Assembly: GCA_016234365.1 (NCBI GenBank)
Contig: JACRER010000086.1
Span: forward strand, 1 to 64,000
DNA from: Elusimicrobiota bacterium
GTDB lineage: Bacteria; Elusimicrobiota; Elusimicrobia; Elusimicrobiales; UBA9959
Reading direction: 5' to 3'
DNA: 64,000 bases
In this document: positions 18,741-26,548 of the stretch, piece after piece
Position numbering within the stretch: position 1 is the first letter of the stretch
Layout: each line of letters begins with the position of its first letter
Notes under the pieces: generated by a model
What the model was told of the DNA's origin: nothing
The model's database searches: none
Seen by the model: only the letters and a program-made list of their open reading frames with translations
Made by a program: the position numbers and the translations under genes

Positions 18741-19660
18741 GCCGGGCGGCGCCGGGGGCGGCGCTTCAGCTGGTGCGCGGCCAGTTTTATGATGGGCCGC
18801 GGGTCTTTGGCGGAAGCTTTCAGCTCGCCCGTACCAAAAAGCTTGGCATAGTCCGAGCGGATGCCGGGGCAGATGCGTTTAAGCGAACACTTCGCGCATT
18901 CGCCGCCCAGGGTCTTCTCGCCCAGGTAAAGAGCCCCCGAGCGGTGCGCCAGTTTGAAAGTGTCTATGGAGCGGTCCTCGTAGCCGGCTATGACGCAGAG
19001 CGGGAAGCCGTCGGTTAGGAAAGGCACGCCGCGCCCGTCGAGCACGGAGAAGGCCTTGAGCAGTTTAGGCTTAAGGGCGCCGAAGCGCGGCAGCAGCCAG
19101 GTGCGCTTTTCCACGCTGCCCAGCACTTTTACCATGTTCAGTTCCACGTAGAGGATGCCGCCGAAATTGTCGGCCAGGAATTTGGCGTACTGCGGCAGGA
19201 AGCGGCAGGTTACGGAGTTCACCACATGGGTAAGGCGGACCCTGGATGGGCCGGCCACGGCCATGAGGTTCTTTATGGCGGCCAGCCGGCTTTTGAAATT
19301 GCCCTTGGTCTGCGTTACCAGGTCGAAGAGGCGGGCGTTGTGGGCCGGCAGCTGCACGTTGAACATGGTTACCCCGGCTTCCAGCAGGCTGCGCACCAGG
19401 CCCGCTTTGTCCAGGTTGAAGCCGTTGGTGACCAGAATGATGTCGCGCGTGCCCTGGGCCTTGGCGTAGCGCACCCATTTAAGCAGGTCGGCCGCCATAA
19501 CGGGTTCGCCGCCTTCCACGCAGATGGAATCCTTGAAAGTATTTATCAGCCGCCGTATCCGGCCCGGGGAATCGGTGGGGTCCTCGTTGGCGCGCGAGCA
19601 ATAAAGGCATTTCTGGCCGCAGAGGGCGGTCAGACAGATTATCGGCTCGTTCTTTTTCAT
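18737..19660 (-). CDS. Radical SAM protein, compact family
   Basis: LTALCGQKCLYCSRAN, SICVEGGEPVMAADL, CAKCSLKRICPGIRSDYAKLFGTGELKAS. Confidence 0.87.
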   Translation of the reverse strand: MKKNEPIICLTALCGQKCLYCSRANEDPTDSPGRIRRLINTFKDSICVEGGEPVMAADLLKWVRYAKAQGTRDIILVTNGFNLDKAGLVRSLLEAGVTMFNVQLPAHNARLFDLVTQTKGNFKSRLAAIKNLMAVAGPSRVRLTHVVNSVTCRFLPQYAKFLADNFGGILYVELNMVKVLGSVEKRTWLLPRFGALKPKLLKAFSVLDGRGVPFLTDGFPLCVIAGYEDRSIDTFKLAHRSGALYLGEKTLGGECAKCSLKRICPGIRSDYAKLFGTGELKASAKDPRPIIKLAAHQLKRRPRRRPA

Positions 19661-19801
19661 GGGCGCATGCCGCCGGCGGAAGGCCGTGGCGGAAACCGAA
19701 TTATATAATATTGCCGGGAAAGTCCGCCGGGCCGATTTACAAGGCGAGGGCAGAGATATAGAATATAGACGGATTTAACCGAACTTCACGGAGGAAATAC
19801 A

Positions 19802-20992
19802 ATGACCAAAGAAAAACTTATCCGCAAAGCCGCCGACAAATATAAGAAAGACATGGTGGCTTTTGCCCGCAACATCATCCGCACGCCCAGCTTCTCCTGC
19901 CAGGAAGGCAAGCTCGTCGCCCTCATTAAGAAGGAAATGCTCAAGGTCGGCTTCGACAAGGTGAAGATCGACAAGATCGGCAACGTCATCGGCTTCATCG
20001 GCCACGGCAAAAAGAAGATCATGATGGACGCCCACATCGACACCGTAGGTATTGGCGACCCCAAGGCCTGGAAGATCAACCCCTTCGCGGGCATTTACAA
20101 GAACGACACCATTTACGGCCGCGGCGCCACCGACCAGAAACTGTCCATGGCCTCCATGGTGTACGCCGGCAAGATCATAAAGGACCTCAAACTCGAAGGG
20201 GACTACACGCTGATGGTGGTGGGCTCCGTGATGGAGGAGGACTGCGACGGCCTGCCGATCCTGCACCTCGTCAATAAAGAGAAGCTCCGCCCCGACTTCA
20301 TGGTGATCACCGAGCCGACCGACCTGAAGGTCTACCGCGGCCACCGCGGCCGCATGGAGATGAAGGTTATCACCAAGGGCCGCTCCTGCCACGCCTCCGC
20401 CCCCGAGCGCGGCGACAACGCCGTGGTGAAGATGTCCGAGATAGTGAAGGAAATAACCGCCATCAACAAGAAGCTCAAGACCGACAAGTTCATCGGCAAG
20501 GGCTCCGTGGCCGTGACCTCCATCGAGTGCAAAACCCCGTCGCTCAACGCCGTGCCCGACGAGTGCACCATTTACCTGGACCGCCGCCTGACCATAGGCG
20601 AGACGCTCAAGAGCTCGGTGGCCGAGATACAGCGCCTGCCGTCCGTGAAGAAAGCCAAGGCCAAAGTCGAAGTGCTGTGGTACGACGCCGTGGCCTGGAC
20701 CGGCGCCAAAGTGGGCCAGGAAAAATATTTCCCCACCTGGGTGCTGCCGCGCGAGCACAAGCTGGTGAAGGCCGGCGAGCTGGCGGGCAAAGTGGCCCTG
20801 GGCAAAACGCCTGTAGTGGATAAGTGGGTGTTCTCCACCAACGGCGTGGCTTCGGCCGGCCGCCTTAAGATCCCCACCATCGGCTTCGGCCCCGGCAACG
20901 AGGTGTACGCGCACACCGTCAACGAGTTCATGCCCGCCGAGGACCTGGTGAAGGCCTGCGCCTTCTACGCCGCCCTGCCGCAATACCTGTAA
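19802..20992 (+). CDS. ygeY: M20-family hydrolase, YgeY-like
   Basis: IIRTPSFSCQEGKLVALIKKEM, MMDAHIDTVGIGD, GRGATDQK, MEEDCDGLP; RBS GGAGG upstream; ygeW-like gene nearby. Confidence 0.85.
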   Translation: MTKEKLIRKAADKYKKDMVAFARNIIRTPSFSCQEGKLVALIKKEMLKVGFDKVKIDKIGNVIGFIGHGKKKIMMDAHIDTVGIGDPKAWKINPFAGIYKNDTIYGRGATDQKLSMASMVYAGKIIKDLKLEGDYTLMVVGSVMEEDCDGLPILHLVNKEKLRPDFMVITEPTDLKVYRGHRGRMEMKVITKGRSCHASAPERGDNAVVKMSEIVKEITAINKKLKTDKFIGKGSVAVTSIECKTPSLNAVPDECTIYLDRRLTIGETLKSSVAEIQRLPSVKKAKAKVEVLWYDAVAWTGAKVGQEKYFPTWVLPREHKLVKAGELAGKVALGKTPVVDKWVFSTNGVASAGRLKIPTIGFGPGNEVYAHTVNEFMPAEDLVKACAFYAALPQYL

Positions 20993-21013
20993 GCCCGGTA
21001 TCCGGGGGCAAGC

Positions 21014-22159
21014 ATGGGGCGCGCGTCGGTAGTTTGTAAAACATTCGCCGGAGGTGCGGGCGGAGCCGAGCATTATATCTCCGTTTCCGCGCCGGCCGGC
21101 GGCGGGTTCGACTACCAGTTGCGCGCCGTGGAAGACGCCTACGCCGCCGCGCTGCGCGCTCTCAGGCTTCCCCCTTCCTCCGCGGTTTTCCGAAGAATAT
21201 TCCTCAGCGATCCCGCCAACCAGGCCGCCAGGCTGGCCGCCAGCCGGCTGGCCGCGGACCCGCGCGGCGGCGCGGCCGCCGTTTCCGTTTTTGGCCAACC
21301 GCCGCTGCCTGCCGGGCGCCTGGCGCTGCTGGCCTATCATCTGGGCGGGAAGTTCTCTTCGCGCCGCCTGTCCCCGCGGCATGTGCTCGTGGAGAAGGGC
21401 GGGCTGGGGCATCTCTGGTCGGTCGGGCTGGGCGGCGCCGCCGCCGGCCGGTCCTCGGCGGAGCAGACCCGCGGGGCTTTTGCGCAGCTGGAGAACAGGC
21501 TGAAGGCTAGCGGCGCTACGCTGCGCGGCAACTGCGTCAGGACCTGGCTTCAGGTCCGCGATATAGACGTGAACTATTCCGGCATGGTGGCCGCGCGCCG
21601 CGCGCTGTTCCTGAAGGCCGGCCTCACTCCCCGCACTCACTACATCGCCAGCACCGGCATCAACGGGGAAGCCGCGGATCAAAGCGGGCTGGTGGTGCTT
21701 GATTCGTATTCCGTCCTTGGTCTTCGCCGGGGCCAGGTGGAGTATCTTAACGCCTCGGGCCGCCTCTGCCACGCGAAAAAATACAAGGTCACCTTCGAGC
21801 GCGGGGTGCGCCTCGCCTACGCCGACCGGGCCCATTGCCTTATCTCCGGCACGGCCAGTATCGACGAGAAGGGGCTTGTAATGCATCCCGGGGACGCTTT
21901 GCGGCAAATGGAACGGGCCGTGGGCAACGTGGCCGCCCTGCTCAGGGCCGGAGGCGCGCGCCCAAAGGACCTGCAGCACCTCACGGTTTATATCCGCGAC
22001 GCCGCCGATCACCCCGCGGTAAGCGGGTTCCTTAAGGATAACTTTCCGTCCCTGCCCGTTTGCGTGGTGCGTGCGCCGGTCTGCCGGCCGGGCTGGCTGG
22101 TGGAGGTGGAGGGGGCGGCCGCGGTAAGCGCGCGCTGCGCCGGTCTGCCGGCTTTTTGA
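21014..22159 (+). CDS. Two-domain Rid/YjgF-family protein (chorismatase-like architecture)
   Basis: C-terminal Rid-like GTASIDEKGLVMHPGDALRQMERAVGNVAALLRAGGARPKDLQHLTVYIRDAADHPAV; N-terminal ~130 aa weakly Rid-like. Confidence 0.68.
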   Translation: MGRASVVCKTFAGGAGGAEHYISVSAPAGGGFDYQLRAVEDAYAAALRALRLPPSSAVFRRIFLSDPANQAARLAASRLAADPRGGAAAVSVFGQPPLPAGRLALLAYHLGGKFSSRRLSPRHVLVEKGGLGHLWSVGLGGAAAGRSSAEQTRGAFAQLENRLKASGATLRGNCVRTWLQVRDIDVNYSGMVAARRALFLKAGLTPRTHYIASTGINGEAADQSGLVVLDSYSVLGLRRGQVEYLNASGRLCHAKKYKVTFERGVRLAYADRAHCLISGTASIDEKGLVMHPGDALRQMERAVGNVAALLRAGGARPKDLQHLTVYIRDAADHPAVSGFLKDNFPSLPVCVVRAPVCRPGWLVEVEGAAAVSARCAGLPAF

Positions 22160-22180
22160 ACCTTATCCCCTGGCAAAAAA

Positions 22181-22206
22181 AACCGGGCTCCTCGCGGAGC
22201 CCGGTC
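22181..22206 (-). terminator. Rho-independent terminator, orientation fits the minus-strand ygeW-like gene
   Basis: CCGGGCTCC-TCGC-GGAGCCCGG hairpin flanked on the + strand left side by an A run (U tract on the minus strand). Confidence 0.7.
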
Positions 22207-22212
22207 TGAATT

Positions 22213-22291
22213 AGGGGACGTTCTTAACTATTGGACTATTTAGCAAGATAGTTCCAAGGAATAAATAGTCCAATAGTTAAGAACGTCCCCT
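22213..22291. repeat. Long perfect inverted repeat, MITE-/REP-like palindromic element
   Basis: AGGGGACGTTCTTAACTATTGGACTATTTA (22213-22242) is the exact reverse complement of 22262-22291; 19-nt loop. Confidence 0.85.
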
Positions 22292-22307
22292 TTACACCCT
22301 TTACATT

Positions 22308-23498
22308 TTACAGCACGCGCTTCTTGTTGGTCTTGAGAAGTTCGCCTATGACCTTGGCGGGGTTCTTCTTGGAGCAGGCGGCTATCATGGCGGCGATGAC
22401 GAAAGGCTTGTAGCCGGCTTCCTTGTAGGTGCCGATGCGGGCCTTTTCGAACACCGAGGCGCTCACCTCGCCGGCCTTGCAGCTGACGTCGGTGATGTCG
22501 GCGGGCAGGCAGTGCATGTAAACGGCCTTGCCGCCCTTGGTGAGCTTCATCTTGGCCTCGTCGCATTCCCAGCTCTTGAACTTGGCGTTGTTAGCCAGGC
22601 ACTCCTGCTCCAGGCCTTTGAGGCCGGCGTGGTCGTTCTTTTCCAGCAGCGCGGTGCGGCGCTCCATTACCTTGAACGGCGCCCAGCTCTTGGGGTACAC
22701 GATGTCGGCGTTCTTAAAGGCGCTCTCCATGCTGTTGGAGACCTTGAACGAGCCGCCGGACTTCTTGGCGTGCTTCTTGGCCACTTCGATGGTGTCGGGC
22801 AGCAGGTCGTAGCCCTCGGGGTAGGCCAGCTCCACTTCCATGCCGAAGCGGCTCATCAGCGTGATGACGCCCTGCGGCACGGAGAGCGGCTTGCCGTAGC
22901 TGGGGGAGTAGGCCCAGGTCATGGCGATCTTCTTGCCCTTGAGGTTCTCGAAGCCGCCGAAATGGTTCTTGATGAACAGCAGGTCCGACATGCTCTGGGT
23001 GGGGTGGTCCAGGTCGCACTGCAGGTTCACCACGGGCGGGCGCTGGTTCAACACGCCCTGCTTGAAGCCGTCGTCGAGGGCCTCGGCCACTTCCTTCATG
23101 TAGGTGTGGCCCTTGCCGATGAACATGTCGTCGCGGATGCCGATGGCCTCGGTGAGGAACGAGATCATGTTGGCGGTTTCGCGCACGGTCTCGCCGTGGG
23201 CTATCTGGCTCTTGCCCTCGTCCAGGTCCTGCACCGCGAGGCCCAGCAGGTTGCAGGCGCTGGAGAAAGAGAAGCGCGTGCGGGTGGAATTGTCGCGGAA
23301 GTTCGACACGGCCAGGCCTGTCTTGAACATGTCCGTGGTTATGTTCTGGGCGTGCATTTCCTTCAGGATCTCGGCGATCTTGAGCACCGCGTGGATCTCC
23401 TTGTCGGATTTTTCCCAGGTCAGCAGGAAGTCCTTGCCGTAAAGGTCGGCGTTGAGTTTTTCGAGTTCGGTTAAAGAGCTTTTGATGTCCATTGCCAT
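22308..23498 (-). CDS. ygeW: Knotted carbamoyltransferase YgeW-like
   Basis: SNFRDNSTRTRFSFSSACNLLGL, NLQCDLDHPTQSMSDLLFIK, YMHCLPADI; ATCase/OTCase-superfamily motifs. Confidence 0.88.
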   Translation of the reverse strand: MAMDIKSSLTELEKLNADLYGKDFLLTWEKSDKEIHAVLKIAEILKEMHAQNITTDMFKTGLAVSNFRDNSTRTRFSFSSACNLLGLAVQDLDEGKSQIAHGETVRETANMISFLTEAIGIRDDMFIGKGHTYMKEVAEALDDGFKQGVLNQRPPVVNLQCDLDHPTQSMSDLLFIKNHFGGFENLKGKKIAMTWAYSPSYGKPLSVPQGVITLMSRFGMEVELAYPEGYDLLPDTIEVAKKHAKKSGGSFKVSNSMESAFKNADIVYPKSWAPFKVMERRTALLEKNDHAGLKGLEQECLANNAKFKSWECDEAKMKLTKGGKAVYMHCLPADITDVSCKAGEVSASVFEKARIGTYKEAGYKPFVIAAMIAACSKKNPAKVIGELLKTNKKRVL

Positions 23499-23611
23499 TG
23501 TTGGTCTCCAGGTGGGTGCGGCCACGCGGCCGTTTTGGTTAAGTTATCCAATTAAAGGTATTTCCCCGATATATTGTCAAGGAGCGTTCCTGCCGGCGGC
23601 GAGTTTTTTAT

Positions 23612-25024
23612 ATGATATCTCCACGGATGAAAGAACAGAACGCCCCGTCGCATTTTACCTGGCGCCGCCTTAAGAAGGGCGTGCTGGTTACCGGCTATAT
23701 GGGCGGCTGGGCCGTGCTGAAGCCGGAGGAGTTCCGGCTTTTCTCCGCCGGGAAACTTAAAGAGGGCCCGGCCCTGGCCAGGCTGGAGAAGGCCGGCCTG
23801 CTGCGCTCCCGCCTGGATTTCGATTCCATTTTCACGGATTGGCGGGATTCCAACGAGTATATTTCCAAAGGCCCCGGCCTGCATATCATGGTGCTGACGC
23901 AGGTCTGCAACCATAACTGCGTCTACTGCCAGGCGGGCGAGGTTACCGGGCGCTCCATGTCCCTGGCCACGGCGAAGAAGGCCGTGGACCTGGCTTTCAG
24001 TGCGCCGGTGCCGGGGCTTACCATAGAGTTCCAGGGCGGAGAGCCGCTGGCCAACTGGCCGGCGCTTAAGGAAGCCGCTCTTTACGCCCGCGCCAAGGCC
24101 GCCAAGACCGGCAAGGAACTGGCGCTGGCGCTGGTCTCCAATTTCAGCCTGATGGACGAGGCCAAGGCCAAGTTCATAATAGACCAGGACATTTCCGTCT
24201 GCACCTCGCTCGACGGCCCGGCGGACCTGCACAACGCCAACCGGCCGTTCTCCGGCGGCGACTCCCATGCCGCGGCGGCGAAGTGGATAAAATATTTCCA
24301 GGCCCGGCGCGGCACCGAACCGCCCGGAGGGCCCAGCGCGCTACTAACGGTCACCCGGGCGTCGCTGCCGCGCGCGCGGGAGATAGTGGACGAATATGCG
24401 CGCCTCAAACTCCCCTATGTTTTCCTGCGCCCGCTTTCCCCGATGGGGCTGGCGGCGGAGCGCTGGGGCGCCATAGGTTACGAGCCGGAAGAATTCGTGA
24501 AGTTCTACCGCGAAGCCCTGGACCGCGTGCTGGAACTTAACCGCAAGGGCGTCCCGATAAGGGAGAAGACCGCCTTCCTGGTGGCTAAAAAAATAGGCGC
24601 TTCCCAGGACAACCGCTACGTAGACCTGCGCTGTCCCTGCGGCGCGGGCCTGGGGCAGCTCGCTTACGACTGGGACGGCGGCGTTTATACCTGCGACGAG
24701 GGCCGGATGCTGGCCCGCGGCGGGGACCTCTCTTTCCGGCTGGGCAGCGTCAGAGACGATTACCGGGACATCATAGGGGCCGACGCGGTGAAGGCCTGCG
24801 CCATCTCCTCCAGCCTGGACCTGCAGCCGGTCTGCGCCCGCTGCGCCTACCGGCCTTTCTGCGGCGTCTGCCCGGCCTACAACCAGGCGGCTCAGGGCGG
24901 CTTCTGGGGGTCCATGCCCGCCAACGCCCGCTGCCGCGCGCTGCTGGGGATCTTTGACGCGGTCTTCGAGCGCCTGCTGGACGGTAAAACCGGGCCGGTC
25001 CTTAAAAAGTGGCTTGAATACTGA
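23612..25024 (+). CDS. hxsB: His-Xaa-Ser system radical SAM maturase HxsB-like (copy 2)
   Basis: GPGLHIMVLTQVCNHNCVYCQ, EFQGGEPLANW, VCTSLDGPADLHNANRPFSGG, RPLSPMGLAAE, CARCAYRPFCGVCPAYNQ; closely parallels 8902-10353. Confidence 0.83.
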   Translation: MISPRMKEQNAPSHFTWRRLKKGVLVTGYMGGWAVLKPEEFRLFSAGKLKEGPALARLEKAGLLRSRLDFDSIFTDWRDSNEYISKGPGLHIMVLTQVCNHNCVYCQAGEVTGRSMSLATAKKAVDLAFSAPVPGLTIEFQGGEPLANWPALKEAALYARAKAAKTGKELALALVSNFSLMDEAKAKFIIDQDISVCTSLDGPADLHNANRPFSGGDSHAAAAKWIKYFQARRGTEPPGGPSALLTVTRASLPRAREIVDEYARLKLPYVFLRPLSPMGLAAERWGAIGYEPEEFVKFYREALDRVLELNRKGVPIREKTAFLVAKKIGASQDNRYVDLRCPCGAGLGQLAYDWDGGVYTCDEGRMLARGGDLSFRLGSVRDDYRDIIGADAVKACAISSSLDLQPVCARCAYRPFCGVCPAYNQAAQGGFWGSMPANARCRALLGIFDAVFERLLDGKTGPVLKKWLEY

Positions 25025-25098
25025 CGAATTTTCTGCTAGAACATTAGGATATCGTAGAGCGCCCGCCTGTTGGAGGCGGGGTGGGGAATTATCACTTT

Positions 25099-26214
25099 AT
25101 GAAGAAATGGACGATATTGGTTATAGTGGTGCTGGCCGCGGTTCTCCTTTTCATGCAGTACCTGATGGAGAAGCGCAAGTCGGATACCGCGATCCCTGGC
25201 CGCCCCGTTCAGTCCGCCGAGCCGCAGCTGGGCGTGGCGCTTCCGGAGTCCGCGACCGGGTACGTTTCCCCGGCCGAGGTTTATCTGCCTCCTCCCGCCG
25301 GAGTCAAAAGCACGGGCCAGATCTCCTTCCCGATGCCTCCGACCGGCTACAAGGGCGCCTGTGAGGGCGGCAGTTTGAGCGACATGCTGGCCACTCACGA
25401 CAAATACTGGGGCTTCTTCGCGCGAACGGCGGCGTTCAGCCAGCAGGATTCCCAGCGCATGTACGGCCTGCTGGGGGATTACGCCGCCTGTAACGCGGCC
25501 GCTCGCCACGACCTGGGTTTTTGCGCGTACCTGCCGCAGAGTTTCGAACGCGGCACCGAGCGCAGTTCCGAAGACATGGCTCCCTATCAGGCCTGTTGGA
25601 AGAACTCCCTGCCGGTGATCTACGAGGGGTTCCGGGCCGGCCTGGTCAAAGACCAGTCCTCTTGCCGCTACACCATGGAGCAGGCCGACAGGAACATCGT
25701 AAGCAGGTTCTCGATACCGGAAATGTGCGCCGAACTGGGCAAGAGCCGGGGTGCCGCCGAGACCTACCTGCGCAATATTTTCCGGGATATGCCCTCGTCC
25801 AGGGCCGACGAACTGCTGGATACCTCTTTCCCCGAGAAAGCGGCGGATTGCCGCAAAGACCAGGACTGCATGAACCGCTATTCCACCTATGCCGCGCTGA
25901 AGTCCGGCAATGGCGCGGCCTGCCCCAAGGGCACCGACGCCCACTGCAAAGCCCTGATAGAGCGCTCGGTGGAGCCTTGCGACAAGGTGCTGCAGGATAT
26001 GTCGCAGTTCTACTGCGCTACCGTCGCCAAGGTGAAGAAGGCCACCGGCGGTTATATCGGGCTTTCCAAGGACGAGCTTAAGCTGGAGCTTGCCAAGCTC
26101 AAGGCCCAGAAAACCGAGGCCGACGACATGAAGAAAGAGCAGAATAAAATAATGGAAGAGGTTAACAAGCGCGTGCGCGAACAGAAGAAGAACAAGGGCG
26201 GCGGCGGGGAGTGA
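25099..26214 (+). CDS. Membrane-anchored, Cys-rich protein of unknown function between hxsB and hxsA
   Basis: N-terminal anchor KKWTILVIVVLAAVLLFMQYL, 12 cysteines after it, charged coiled-coil-like C-terminus. Confidence 0.7.
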   Translation: MKKWTILVIVVLAAVLLFMQYLMEKRKSDTAIPGRPVQSAEPQLGVALPESATGYVSPAEVYLPPPAGVKSTGQISFPMPPTGYKGACEGGSLSDMLATHDKYWGFFARTAAFSQQDSQRMYGLLGDYAACNAAARHDLGFCAYLPQSFERGTERSSEDMAPYQACWKNSLPVIYEGFRAGLVKDQSSCRYTMEQADRNIVSRFSIPEMCAELGKSRGAAETYLRNIFRDMPSSRADELLDTSFPEKAADCRKDQDCMNRYSTYAALKSGNGAACPKGTDAHCKALIERSVEPCDKVLQDMSQFYCATVAKVKKATGGYIGLSKDELKLELAKLKAQKTEADDMKKEQNKIMEEVNKRVREQKKNKGGGGE

Positions 26215-26218
26215 TCTT

Positions 26219-26539
26219 ATGAAAAAGAAACAATCCAAAATAAAAAAGAACGTTAAACTCTTCTTCTCCAGCGAAGAGGGGAAGATGCTGGACTCCGACA
26301 TCGTTAAGACGGGGTTGGCGCTCGGCATCCTGGGCCTGACGATGGCCGACCAGGCCAGCGCCCAGAACGTGCACACCAATTACTTCAGCGCGTCTTACCA
26401 CGTGAGCCACACCAGCCACGGCTCGCACGGCTCCCACGGTTCTCACGGGTCCCACGCGTCGCACGGCTCGCACGGGTCGCATGGCTCGCATGGTTCGCAT
26501 GGCTCCCACGGCTCGCACGGGTCCCACGGCTCGTACTGA
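26219..26539 (+). CDS. hxsA: His-Xaa-Ser repeat protein HxsA-like (putative precursor)
   Basis: C-terminal 15 consecutive HxS units (HVS HTS HGSx4 HAS HGSx8) then Tyr-stop; N-terminal basic region and hydrophobic segment IVKTGLALGILGLTMADQASAQ. Confidence 0.85.
   Translation: MKKKQSKIKKNVKLFFSSEEGKMLDSDIVKTGLALGILGLTMADQASAQNVHTNYFSASYHVSHTSHGSHGSHGSHGSHASHGSHGSHGSHGSHGSHGSHGSHGSY
26399..26533 (+). repeat. 15 x 9-bp tandem repeat encoding His-Xaa-Ser
   Basis: Units such as CACGGCTCG, CACGGGTCC, CATGGTTCG; His, Gly and Ser codons vary synonymously. Confidence 0.95.
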
Positions 26540-26548
26540 CGGGGCCTC

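Noticed and set aside
19775-22012. 745-aa minus-strand ORF
   Set aside because: Antisense shadow spanning ygeY and the Rid-like gene; typical high-GC artefact composition.
25062-25080. CCCGCCT-N5-AGGCGGG hairpin between hxsB(2) and the next gene
   Set aside because: Short stem without a U tract; could be an attenuator or chance in GC-rich DNA, not enough to call.
26399-26533. Possible CRISPR or satellite-type array
   Set aside because: 9-bp units without spacers, in frame and coding for HxS; explained as the HxsA repeat.
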